A DNA stretch of 64,000 nt from Chelativorans alearensis (GTDB taxonomy: Bacteria; Pseudomonadota; Alphaproteobacteria; Rhizobiales; Rhizobiaceae): NCBI RefSeq assembly GCF_010993735.1, contig NZ_WQNI01000012.1, positions 113,316 to 177,315 of the forward strand, read 5' to 3'. Position numbers and translations under genes: made by a program. Numbering within the stretch: position 1 is the stretch's first letter; each line of letters opens with the position of its first letter. The notes beneath the pieces are model-generated. The model searched no databases. It was not told where the DNA came from and saw only the letters and a program-made list of their open reading frames with translations. Positions 7,736-16,026 of this stretch are shown here, piece after piece.

Positions 7736-8698
7736 ATGCAGCCGGATTTCAACGCCCTTGCCGTATTCGCCCTAGTGGCCGAGGAACGGAGCTTCCGCGC
7801 CACAGCCGACCGGCTCGGCGTGACCCGCTCGGCGGTCAGCCAGACGATAAGTCGGCTCGAAGAGACATTGGGCACTGCGCTGGTCCGGCGAACGACGCGC
7901 AGCGTCAGCCTTACCGAGGCCGGCGAACACCTCCATGCGCAGATAGCACCAGCCATTGCCGAGATGCGGGCAGCGACCGAGACAACCGGGAGCCTGGGCG
8001 GGCGCCCGCACGGGCAATTGCGGCTGGCGGTCTCGTCGATCGCCGAGCGCTTCCTGTCAGGGCCCTTCCTGGCAAGTTTCGCCGAGGCCAACCCCGGGGT
8101 CCAGCTTGACATCGTGGTGACCGACGAGGAGTTCGACATCGTCGCCGAGGGCTACGACGCCGGCGTCCGCCTCGGCGAGGTTATCGAGCAGGACATGATC
8201 GCGGTGCCAGCCGGCGGAGATGAACGCCAGCTCGCGGTCTGCTCGCCTGCCTACCGGGACAGCTTCGGCGTGCCTTCGCATCCGCGGGAGCTCGCCGCCC
8301 ACCGCTGCATCGGCTGGCGGCCGGCGCCCAAAGCCGCGCCGTACCGCTGGGAATTCGCCGAGAACGGCAAGGAGTTCAGCGTCGCGGTCGAACCGGAGAT
8401 CACTACCAACGACATGGCGCTGATGATCAAGCTGGCCGTCGCCGGCGCCGGTATCACCTTCGGGATGGAGGAGAGCTTTTGCGCACCGATCGACCGGGGC
8501 GAGCTCGTTCCTCTCCTGCAGGACTTCTGCCCGCGCTTCGCCGGCTTCTATCTCTACTATCCGAGCCGCCGGAATATTGCCCCGAAGCTGCGCGCGCTGA
8601 TCGACCATCTACGAGGCTTCCACGTGACGGCCAAGCGGCCTGACGGAGCTTCTTCGGGGAGCCATGCGGCTCGGCAACGTGAGATCACGCCGCGGTAG
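7736..8698 (+). CDS. LysR-family transcriptional regulator
   Basis: 320 residues with an N-terminal LysR winged helix (residues ~5-65, RSFRATADRLGVTRSAVSQTISRLEETLG) and a periplasmic-binding-like effector domain (residues ~92-300). It belongs to the group that typically represses or activates a divergent SDR gene; here the SDR starts 112 bp away on the other strand. The final ~20 residues are non-conserved and run into decayed sequence. Confidence 0.87.
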   Translation: MQPDFNALAVFALVAEERSFRATADRLGVTRSAVSQTISRLEETLGTALVRRTTRSVSLTEAGEHLHAQIAPAIAEMRAATETTGSLGGRPHGQLRLAVSSIAERFLSGPFLASFAEANPGVQLDIVVTDEEFDIVAEGYDAGVRLGEVIEQDMIAVPAGGDERQLAVCSPAYRDSFGVPSHPRELAAHRCIGWRPAPKAAPYRWEFAENGKEFSVAVEPEITTNDMALMIKLAVAGAGITFGMEESFCAPIDRGELVPLLQDFCPRFAGFYLYYPSRRNIAPKLRALIDHLRGFHVTAKRPDGASSGSHAARQREITPR

Positions 8699-8914
8699 CT
8701 TCGACGGAAATCGTGGCGTTCTTGGAAGTCTGGTCTCCTGCTAACCGGGGGAGCCCGAATGCACCGAGAGCATCATCCGGCGCCTGCATGCCCCGGCGCT
8801 CCTTTTCCGTGTCGTCGGGCTCCGGCTGCCCGAGCAGTATGCGCAGGGCGTTGCTGTCGACCACCCGGTCGACGAAGGCCTGGGCTGCCGCAGCTACTCT
8901 CGCCTCCTCGCGGC
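8699..8914. other. Spacer with no supported gene
   Basis: An antisense frame continues through here (8685-9032) with a protein-like stretch, but it begins in the repeat copy at 8915-9074 and has no ribosome site or family match. I see no other feature. Confidence 0.4.
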
Positions 8915-9074
8915 TTGCAACGCTGACAACCTCGGTCTCCAACGGGTCACAAGTGCCGGTTGCTTGAGCGAGCGCGCCGCCTTTTTCCCACGGGTGTGAT
9001 TCCGGTGAGAAAGAGGTAAAAAGGTAAATCATTTCAATAACTTATGTCGGATGGTGCCAGGGGCGGAATCGAAC
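8915..9074 (-). repeat. Degenerate copy of the tRNA-Phe 3' end and its downstream flank (putative distal attachment site)
   Basis: This stretch aligns along its whole length with 19780-19938. The last 23 bases (9052-9074) correspond to the 3' end of tRNA-Phe (19915-19938) with one C lost, and the preceding ~135 bases correspond to the sequence just downstream of that tRNA. Several small differences mark it as the older or decaying copy. The 10.8 kb between the copies is the candidate island. Confidence 0.75.
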
Positions 9075-9222
9075 AAGTGGGTAAAATCAAAGGCTTACGC
9101 CTTGGTGGGAAACCCGGAACGCCTCGTTGTATTTCGTAGCTTTTTGCCTGCGTCTTTCCCACTTTTGGCTTTCTGCTTCAGGCAAGCGCCGGTCTGAATG
9201 ATCCGGCCGAAGCTCACATTGG

Positions 9223-9690
9223 TTAATCGCGCACCCGCGCTGCGGTGGCTGTGGAAAGTCCGCCGCTTTTGGCATCCGCGGCGTTCGAATAGTGGCGGAG
9301 GGCATGAATCCCAAGGATCGTTATCAGCGAATCGAGGTAGAGCTCGTTTGCAAGATTCGGCTGGGCCAGTTCCGCCTTTATGAGCTTTGCATACTTTGGA
9401 GCAGTGTGGTCGATGATTCGATTCGTTGGCCTGAGATCAAGGTTTGCACAATCAAGCTCATTTGCCGCCAGTTCCAGCATGCCTTCGGGCGTGATCGCCA
9501 CCACAACGCTTCCATTGTGGCGCGCTATGTCACCTCGCAGTCTATTCCAGTGGGGGACGACCGTAATCATGCCCGGCGTCGCGTCGTATGTTTTCGATCG
9601 ATCACCGCCGAATGCGAAGCTTGTTCCAGGTGACGGGGCCAGTATGTGCGATGCAGTGCCCGTTCGAGATAAATTTCTGAGGCTCGCTTG
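9223..9690 (-). pseudogene. AraC-family regulator fragment lacking its DNA-binding domain
   Basis: Reading leftwards, the frame is open from about 9690 and contains ELYLDSLITILGIHALRHYS and GGLSTATAARVRD, the linker that in AraC/XylS regulators leads directly into the helix-turn-helix. It stops at 9223 before any helix-turn-helix. The N-terminal side abuts a transposase remnant. Both ends are therefore missing. It would once have regulated a neighbouring catabolic gene. Confidence 0.65.
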
Positions 9691-10090
9691 CGGCCGCCGC
9701 GCTTCTTCACGGTCAGCCGCTCCTCCTTGTAGAGCCGATAGAGCTTCTTCCAGTTCACCGCCACGCCCTCCTGCCTCAACAGCAGGTGCAGGCGGCGATA
9801 GCCGAAGCGCCGCCGCTGCGCCGCCAACTCGCGCAGCCGCTGGCGCAGGCCGGCATCGTCCGGCCGCGGTGAGCGGCAGCGATAGACGCGCGGTGCAATG
9901 CCCACCCGACCGCAGGCACGGCGTTGGGAATATCCTCTCTCTTCAATGGCCCAGTCCACGGCCTGTCTCCTCGAACCCGGCGTCAGAAGTTTTTTACCAG
10001 CATCTCGCGCAGCGTCGACACCTCCATCATCGACTCCGCCAGAAGCCTTTTTCAGGCGCGCATTCTCCTCCTCCACTGGTTTCTACGCAG
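9690..10090 (-). pseudogene. IS3-family transposase remnant (end of orfA and N-terminal part of orfB)
   Basis: The orfB portion shows RRQAVDWAIEERGYSQRRAC and RRRFGYRRLHLLLRQEGV, the HTH_21 region of IS3-family OrfB, and ends at GGRKRA before the DDE catalytic core. Upstream, a second frame reads the end of orfA (STLREMLVKNF), out of frame with the preceding EEENARLKK because of an extra base. A run of six A then C on the minus strand (9995-9989) is the usual -1 slippery site of IS3 elements. No terminal inverted repeats were recognised; the element is dead. Confidence 0.75.
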
Positions 10091-10222
10091 TTCAGGCAGC
10101 ATTCGAAGTTATTACATGCACGACAGACGTGCTATTCCCGCAAGGAATGATTGCGTGAGGCCGCACGGGCAGCATAGATCCCGCGCCAAAAGCAGCCGGT
10201 ATTCCCGGAGCGCCCGAGGACC

Positions 10223-11149
10223 ATGAATTCAGAGCAACTGACAAAATCACTGACCCTTCGGCATCTGCGCATCATTGCAGCGCTGGCCGAGTTCGGTCTG
10301 GTGGCGAAAGTTGCCGACTCGCTGAACGTGACGCAGCCGTCGGTCTCCAAGCAGATCAGCGAATTGGAGCGGCTCGTCGAGACGCCGATCGTGACACGCG
10401 ACCGCAACCGGCTCTATCTCACACCGGTGGGCCGACGGCTTGCCGATCATGCACGGCAGGTGCTGGCACAGATCGACCGTGCGGCCTTTGATCTCAACGC
10501 CATGGCCCAGGGCGTGACGGGGGCGGTTTCAGTGGGCGCGGTCAGTTCGGTGGCGCCGATCCTTTTGCCCGGCACGATCGCGCTGATGAAACGCAGCGCG
10601 CCGGAAGCCAGCATTTCGGTGACCGAGGGGCATTTCGTGTCCCTGTTCCCGCGGCTTGAGAGCGGTGCGATCGATATTCTCATCGCCCGCGTCTGGCACC
10701 CGCAGGAACTGCCGGGGGTTGAGCAGAAGGCTCTGTTTCAGGAACAGATCGTTGTCGTTGCCGGATGCGAGCATCCCCTGGCAGCGGCGGCAACACTGGA
10801 TTGGCCGGAAGCGAGAGAATGGCCTTGGCTGCTGCCCCTGGCGAATTCGGTGGCGCGCCGCGCCATAGAGGCGCTGTTTGCCGAATTCGGCTTTGCCCCA
10901 CCGGTCAATCTGATCGCCTCGGCCTCGCTGCCGCTCAACATCGGCGTGATGCGGGAAATGCCTGCCTTGGGGCTGTTTCCGCAAAGCCTTGCACAGGTTC
11001 ATGCAAGCCGCGGTGAGCTTGTTATCCTGCCGCTCGACACCCGCGGCCTCCTGTCTGAAGTGCGCTGTTTCTGGCGCACCGGCCAATACGAAGCCAACAG
11101 CTCGTTCGATCTGTTCATGCAGTGCCTTGATCAGGCGCGCAGCGCTTAA
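10223..11149 (+). CDS. LysR-family transcriptional regulator of the amidase/TRAP cluster
   Basis: 308 residues; helix-turn-helix at ~10-70 (LRHLRIIAALAEFGLVAKVADSLNVTQPSVSKQISELE) and effector domain at ~95-300. It lies directly upstream of and in the same direction as the amidase-TRAP-RidA-flavoenzyme genes, with 144 bp between, so it is the likely local regulator. GAGGA lies before the ATG. Confidence 0.85.
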   Translation: MNSEQLTKSLTLRHLRIIAALAEFGLVAKVADSLNVTQPSVSKQISELERLVETPIVTRDRNRLYLTPVGRRLADHARQVLAQIDRAAFDLNAMAQGVTGAVSVGAVSSVAPILLPGTIALMKRSAPEASISVTEGHFVSLFPRLESGAIDILIARVWHPQELPGVEQKALFQEQIVVVAGCEHPLAAAATLDWPEAREWPWLLPLANSVARRAIEALFAEFGFAPPVNLIASASLPLNIGVMREMPALGLFPQSLAQVHASRGELVILPLDTRGLLSEVRCFWRTGQYEANSSFDLFMQCLDQARSA

Positions 11150-11293
11150 GACCATTCATTTTGGTTATAGTTCTAGAGGAATAAGTAAATATTCACGGCC
11201 GGTCTTCCCAGCTATCGTAGCCGGAAAACCAAAAAATACTGGGAGCCGGCGCTTTGCCGGATAACAGCGATCGCCACAATCTCTTTGCCAGAA

Positions 11294-12799
11294 ATGTCTG
11301 CGACCCGGCTGATCGAAGGGTTTGCAAAAGCAGAGTTTACCCCAAGCGAGCTTCTCGAAGCCTGTCTTGAGCGCATAGCGCGCTTCAATCCGTCCATCAA
11401 CGCGTTGACTGCTTTTTCCACTGAGCGAGCCATTGTGGAAGCCAGCCGGGCTACGCAGCGCTGGAAGGCAGGCGCGCCGATCGGGCCGCTGGACGGATTG
11501 CCCGTCGGGGTGAAGGACCTGCAAGATGCAGAGGGTTTGCCGACTACCCATGGAAGCCCGCTCTTTCGCGGCAATGTGGCCGAGCGCGATATGCAGATCG
11601 TCGCACGGCTGCGCCGGGCAGGGGCAATCGTTCTGGCCAAAACGAACGTGCCTGAATTCGGCGCCGGCGGCAACACACGCAACCCGGTCTGGGGTGCCAC
11701 GGGCAACCCGTACGACCCGCGCCTGACGGCCGGCGGGTCGTCCGGCGGCTCGGCCGCGGCGCTGTCGGCCTCGCTCGTGCCGCTCTGCACCGGTTCGGAT
11801 ACCGGCGGGTCGCTTCGCCTGCCCGCAGCGCTGTGTGGAATATTGGGCTACCGGCCCTCGGCGGATGTGGTGGCGCATCCGACCCGGCCCGTGGGCTGGT
11901 CGGTCATTTCGGTGCTCGGGCCGATGGCGCGGAACATGGACGATCTGCTGCTGATGTTGCAGACGATCCACGGATTCGACGCGGGCGATCCGCTTTCCTC
12001 TCATGCCGATCCCGCGCGCTTCGACAATATGCCGCCGGTTTCTCTGGACCGGCTACGCATTGGTTTCAGCGAAGATTTCGGCGGTGCGCCAGTCGACCGC
12101 CGGGTACGCGCGGCATTCCGTGAACGGGTGGCGGCCATCGCTCCGCATGCCGCTACCTGCCGCCCGGTAGATTTGAATCTCGGCGAGATGGATCGCTGTT
12201 TCGACATCTTGCGCGCCGAAAGTTTTGTCGCCGCCTTCGACCCCGCAGGAGACCGGCCGGTCGAGCAATTCGGACCCCATGTAGCCGCGAATGTCGAGCT
12301 AGGCCGCCGCCTGAGCTTTCACGATCGCGCCTGGGCTCACCTGGAACAGACCCGCATCCTGCGTGCCTTCAACAGACGAATGGCCGATTTCGATATTCTT
12401 CTGCTACCGACCGCGCCGGTACCGGCCTTCCCGTGGGAGCAGCCCTATCCGGAAGAGATCGACGGGCAGAAGATGGATATCTATTACCGTTGGCTGGCAC
12501 TGACCTATCGCGGCTCGCTGATGGGGGGGCCTTCGATCACGCTGCCTGCAGGGACCCTCGGCGATGGTCTTCCCTTCGGTCTGCAGGTGCTGGGACCCCT
12601 GCGTGGCGATCGGGGTTTGCTGGGCGCGGCGCGAGCCATCGAAATGCTGCTCGCGCGCGATCCTGCAACAGCTCCCGCGAAACCGGACCTGACAAAGATC
12701 GTCCCGCCCCCGGTCGACCTGCGCGGAATTGCTACGCATCCGCCTGAGAGTTCGCGTGCCGGAACAGTCCGGACCATTCCAGTTGGCACGGCGGTCTGA
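11294..12799 (+). CDS. Amidase signature-family hydrolase
   Basis: 501 residues with the full Ser-cisSer-Lys catalytic set: GVKDLQD (Lys near residue 73), TAGGSSGGSAAAL (cis-Ser near 147) and GSDTGGSLRLPA (nucleophile Ser near 170). Family members hydrolyse C-N bonds of amides. It heads an operon with a TRAP importer, RidA and an amine/amino-acid flavoenzyme, so an amino-acid amide or N-acyl compound is a sensible substrate. The start is uncertain: ATG 11294 lacks a good ribosome site, and a better-spaced TTG at 11252 is in another frame, which could indicate an ancestral frameshift near the N-terminus. Confidence 0.82.
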   Translation: MSATRLIEGFAKAEFTPSELLEACLERIARFNPSINALTAFSTERAIVEASRATQRWKAGAPIGPLDGLPVGVKDLQDAEGLPTTHGSPLFRGNVAERDMQIVARLRRAGAIVLAKTNVPEFGAGGNTRNPVWGATGNPYDPRLTAGGSSGGSAAALSASLVPLCTGSDTGGSLRLPAALCGILGYRPSADVVAHPTRPVGWSVISVLGPMARNMDDLLLMLQTIHGFDAGDPLSSHADPARFDNMPPVSLDRLRIGFSEDFGGAPVDRRVRAAFRERVAAIAPHAATCRPVDLNLGEMDRCFDILRAESFVAAFDPAGDRPVEQFGPHVAANVELGRRLSFHDRAWAHLEQTRILRAFNRRMADFDILLLPTAPVPAFPWEQPYPEEIDGQKMDIYYRWLALTYRGSLMGGPSITLPAGTLGDGLPFGLQVLGPLRGDRGLLGAARAIEMLLARDPATAPAKPDLTKIVPPPVDLRGIATHPPESSRAGTVRTIPVGTAV

Positions 12800-12809
12800 G
12801 GATGGGCAG

Positions 12810-14093
12810 ATGCTGATCGTTCTTGTCGCTTTCATCGTGATGCTGATCACCGGCACGGCGTTTGCTTATCTGATGGGTGCGGTGTCGGTCCTGTCGTTCG
12901 TCGTCGCTGACAAGACGCAGTTTCTCTCTATCATGCCCCAGCGCATCTTTGGGCAGCTCGACGTCTTTGCCTTCATGGCGATGCCGCTCTTCATCCTGAC
13001 GGCCGAGATCATGTCGCGCGCCGGTGTTACGCGCAGTCTGATCAACTTTTCTCTGGCGCTGGTCGGACGGTTTCGCGGCGGGTTAGGGCATGTAAATATC
13101 CTCACCAGCATCTTTTTCGCCGGCATATCGGGATCGGCGGTGGCCGACAGCGCCGCGCTGTCGCGCATCTTCGTGCCGGAGATGGTGGCGCGCGGCTATT
13201 CCCGCTTCTATGCCGGCGCGGTGACAGCGGCCTCCTCGATGATCGGGCCGATCATCCCGCCGTCGATTATCATGATCGTCTATGGCGGACTGACCGGCGC
13301 GTCGGTAGCAGCCTTGTTCATAGCCGGCATCCTGCCGGGATTGCTTCTGGCCGCAGCGCTCATGGTGATGAACGGCGTGATCGCATATGCCGGCAATCAT
13401 CCGGGCGGCACCGACGCCGATCTGCCACCGTTCTGGCCCAGCTTGCGAAGGGCCGTGCCTGCGCTTTGCCTGCCGGTCGTCATCCTGGGATCGCTGGTTT
13501 TCGGCCTGGCTACGCCGACCGAAGGTTCGGCGATCGCCGTACTGGTGGCGCTGATTGCTGGACAGTTTTACGACGGCCTCTCCGCACGCGCCTTTTTCGA
13601 CGCGCTGGAGGCCACAGCGCGCATGGCCGGTACGATCTTCATCATCCTGGCCGCGATCTCGATCCTCGGTTTTCTTGCCGGTCAACTGGGTTGGCCGCAG
13701 ATATTGTCGGCCTGGGTGGAGAGCATCGGGCTGACCGGGACTCGCTACCTGTTCTTCCTGCTCCTGATCTTTCTGGCCGCCGGCATGTTCATGGACACTC
13801 CGGTGGCCCTGACATTGCTGATCCCGCTCTTTGTCCCGCAGGCGCTACAGCAAGGGATCGACCCGGTTCACCTGGGCATTGTGCTCTGCTTCAACCTGTG
13901 CATCGGCCTGATCACCCCGCCCCTGGGCAAGTGCCTGGTTGTCGTTTCAGCCATGACAGGCACTAATTATTGGCGGCTGGCCTACGCCGCGCTGCCTTTC
14001 ATCGCCGTGCAGATACTGGTTCTGCTGGCTCTGGCCTATTGGCCCGAGATCAGCCTCGCCCTGCCGCGCCTTAGCGGCTTCGCCATCAACTGA
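12810..14093 (+). CDS. dctM: TRAP transporter large permease (DctM type)
   Basis: 427 residues, almost entirely hydrophobic with about 12 segments; contains GISGSAVADSAALSRIFVPEM and SMIGPIIPPSIIMIVYG, hallmark loops of the TRAP DctM subunit. The start ATG 12810 follows GAGG and lies 11 bases after the amidase stop. It forms the ion-coupled membrane channel with DctQ, fed by the periplasmic DctP. The order M-P-Q is less usual than P-Q-M. Confidence 0.9.
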   Translation: MLIVLVAFIVMLITGTAFAYLMGAVSVLSFVVADKTQFLSIMPQRIFGQLDVFAFMAMPLFILTAEIMSRAGVTRSLINFSLALVGRFRGGLGHVNILTSIFFAGISGSAVADSAALSRIFVPEMVARGYSRFYAGAVTAASSMIGPIIPPSIIMIVYGGLTGASVAALFIAGILPGLLLAAALMVMNGVIAYAGNHPGGTDADLPPFWPSLRRAVPALCLPVVILGSLVFGLATPTEGSAIAVLVALIAGQFYDGLSARAFFDALEATARMAGTIFIILAAISILGFLAGQLGWPQILSAWVESIGLTGTRYLFFLLLIFLAAGMFMDTPVALTLLIPLFVPQALQQGIDPVHLGIVLCFNLCIGLITPPLGKCLVVVSAMTGTNYWRLAYAALPFIAVQILVLLALAYWPEISLALPRLSGFAIN

Positions 14094-14115
14094 ATTCTGA
14101 ATGGAGGAGATCAAC

Positions 14116-15090
14116 ATGCAACTCAAGGCCATTGCCCTGGCAACCCTGATGGCTCTCACCGGACCGGCCGCAGCTGAGGTCAAGATCGCGCTCGACACCA
14201 AGCCGGATCTTGAAACGTCCGGTTCCTACAACTGGGTCCATACCTTTGCCAACGCACTGAAGGAGGCGGGGATCGAAGTGCGCGAAATGCCGCGCGGCTC
14301 GGTTGGCGACGAAGGCGAGAAGCTCGATCAGATCTCGACCGGCCTCCTGGAAGTGTCGCTGTCGGACGTGCGTACGGTGGCCTCTATCGAGCCCTTCATC
14401 TACGGCGTCCGTCTGCCCTATATCTTCAACGATGTCACCCATATGGACCGGGTGCTGACCGAAGGGGATGTCTTCGCATCGGTTAACGCAGCCCTGGCGA
14501 AACAGGATGCGGTTCTCTTGGCGCTGGTCCCGCTCGGTCCATCCTCGGGTGTCATCACGACGGATACCGCCGTGCGCAAACCCGAAGACATGAGCGCCTT
14601 GCGGATGCGGGCCCTCGACGACGCGCAGATCGCCATGTACGAGGCTTGGGGTACCAGCGGCACCATCGTGCCCTGGAGCGAGGTGCCCGCGGGTCTGCAA
14701 ACGGGGGTGATCGACGGCTATCTCAACTCGCCCTTCGTGCCGATCATGTTCGGCCAGACGGACTTCGTGAAGCATTTCTCCGATGCTGGGGTCATCATCC
14801 CGTTACGCGCCGTGCTCGCCTCGAAACACTGGTATGACGGGCTGTCCGAAACCGACCGCGCGGCCGTCGACGCCGCGGTCGACGACGCCGATGAGGCCGT
14901 ACGCGACTGGCTGGCCGAGGTGTCGGAAAGCTCCCTTACGGCGCTGGAAGACGCTGGCGTCACGGTGCAGCGTATCACCGACGAAGAGCGCGCCGCCTTC
15001 CGCGAGCGCTCAGTCGCGGTCTACAATTCCGGCCTGCTGCCGGAAGAGGACGTGGCGGCTTGGACCGCGCTGTCGGAACGCACGCGCTGA
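14116..15090 (+). CDS. dctP: TRAP transporter substrate-binding protein (DctP type)
   Basis: 324 residues with a signal peptide (MQLKAIALATLMALTGPAAA) and a DctP-type binding fold; the PAGLQTGVIDGYLNSPF region is the ligand-lobe motif in which a conserved Arg/Asn usually contacts the substrate carboxylate. ATG 14116 is chosen over 14101 because GGAGGA sits 7 bases before it. Encoded between dctM and dctQ. Substrate unknown; operon context points to a carboxylated amine or amide. Confidence 0.88.
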   Translation: MQLKAIALATLMALTGPAAAEVKIALDTKPDLETSGSYNWVHTFANALKEAGIEVREMPRGSVGDEGEKLDQISTGLLEVSLSDVRTVASIEPFIYGVRLPYIFNDVTHMDRVLTEGDVFASVNAALAKQDAVLLALVPLGPSSGVITTDTAVRKPEDMSALRMRALDDAQIAMYEAWGTSGTIVPWSEVPAGLQTGVIDGYLNSPFVPIMFGQTDFVKHFSDAGVIIPLRAVLASKHWYDGLSETDRAAVDAAVDDADEAVRDWLAEVSESSLTALEDAGVTVQRITDEERAAFRERSVAVYNSGLLPEEDVAAWTALSERTR

Positions 15091-15150
15091 AGCGCTGAAA
15101 TGGCGGGCCGCCCGTGGGGTGCGACCCGCCCGGCCAACAGGAGACTTCCG

Positions 15151-15678
15151 ATGCGTCGGTTGATCACCCGCCTCTCGAACGGCTTGCATACAGCCGCACG
15201 CGGTGCTGCGATCTTGGCCCTGTGCGTGATGTTCGTCACGGTGATGATCCAGGTCGTCGCGCGTTATGTCTTTGCATCGCCGCCCGTCTGGACCGAGGAT
15301 GTGGCGCGCTACATGATGGTCTGGACCGGGCTTCTGGGCGCCACACTTTCCTTCAAGACGCGCAGCGACGCTGTGCTTTTGCAAAGCGTCTTTCCAGCAC
15401 CGCCGGCGCTCTTGGGCGTAATGGCAGAGGCGATCCAGTCGCTGGCAATCCTGACCTTCACCCTTCCGGTGGTCTATTTTAGCTTCGTGGGCCTGCGCGG
15501 CGGCTTTTCAAAAGGATATCTCGTCCGGCAGGCCGGGCTGACCGCCGACACATTGGGCATCCAGATGGTCTGGATCGTTGCGGCCGTACCACTGGCGATG
15601 ATCCTGATTCTCATCCATCTCGCCGCACGCTGGGCCGAACCGGCCGCGGCGCCAACCGGGACAGAAACGGAAATATAG
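15151..15678 (+). CDS. dctQ: TRAP transporter small permease (DctQ type)
   Basis: 175 residues, four predicted membrane helices; VVARYVFASPPVWTEDVARYMMVWTGLLGA is the conserved helix 2-3 region of DctQ subunits (quoted in parts: RYVF, W-x-E-x-x-x-R). CAGGAG precedes the ATG at 15151. Its stop overlaps the RidA start by one base (TAGTG). Confidence 0.88.
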   Translation: MRRLITRLSNGLHTAARGAAILALCVMFVTVMIQVVARYVFASPPVWTEDVARYMMVWTGLLGATLSFKTRSDAVLLQSVFPAPPALLGVMAEAIQSLAILTFTLPVVYFSFVGLRGGFSKGYLVRQAGLTADTLGIQMVWIVAAVPLAMILILIHLAARWAEPAAAPTGTETEI

Positions 15679-16019
15679 TGAGTATCCCGCTTTCGAAAGT
15701 CCGCCGCGACGGTGCAACGCTCTATCTCTCGGGCGATCTCGGCTTCGATGCCGACGGCAAGATCCCCGACAGCATCCGCGCCCAAACCGAAAACTGCATC
15801 GCGAATATCAAGGCCACGCTCGCCAAGGAGGGGCTGGACCTTTCCGACGTTCTCTCCTGCACCTGCTATCTCACCGATGCTGCCGATTTCCCAGTCTTCA
15901 ATGAGGTGTATGCCGCCGCGTTCCCGCAACCCTACCCGGTGCGAACGACGGTGGGGGTCTTTCTGATGCTTGATGCGAAGGTCGAGATCACCGTAATCGC
16001 ACGCGACCGCAACCAGTAG
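15678..16019 (+). CDS. RidA-family enamine/imine deaminase
   Basis: 113 residues, close to the usual RidA/YjgF length, with a GTG start that shares its G with the dctQ stop. Contains SGDLGFDADGKI, FNEVYAAAFPQPYPVRTTVGV (with the Arg that binds the substrate carboxylate) and a final VEITVIARDR. RidA proteins hydrolyse reactive imines made by amino-acid oxidases and PLP enzymes; the next gene encodes such an oxidase, so the pairing makes chemical sense. Confidence 0.88.
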   Translation: MSIPLSKVRRDGATLYLSGDLGFDADGKIPDSIRAQTENCIANIKATLAKEGLDLSDVLSCTCYLTDAADFPVFNEVYAAAFPQPYPVRTTVGVFLMLDAKVEITVIARDRNQ

Positions 16020-16026
16020 GGCGGCA

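Noticed and set aside
8685..9032. Minus-strand 115-codon frame after the LysR gene
   Set aside because: It begins in the repeated tRNA-flank segment, overlaps the LysR 3' end, and has no recognised motif or ribosome site; possibly a decayed gene piece but not supportable.
9087..9314. Possible integrase fragment next to the distal attachment copy
   Set aside because: I looked for tyrosine-recombinase motifs here and saw none; the frame is short and without conserved residues.
11252..11293. TTG start for the amidase with GGGAG upstream
   Set aside because: It is in a different frame from the amidase, so it would need a frameshift; kept only as a note on the uncertain N-terminus.
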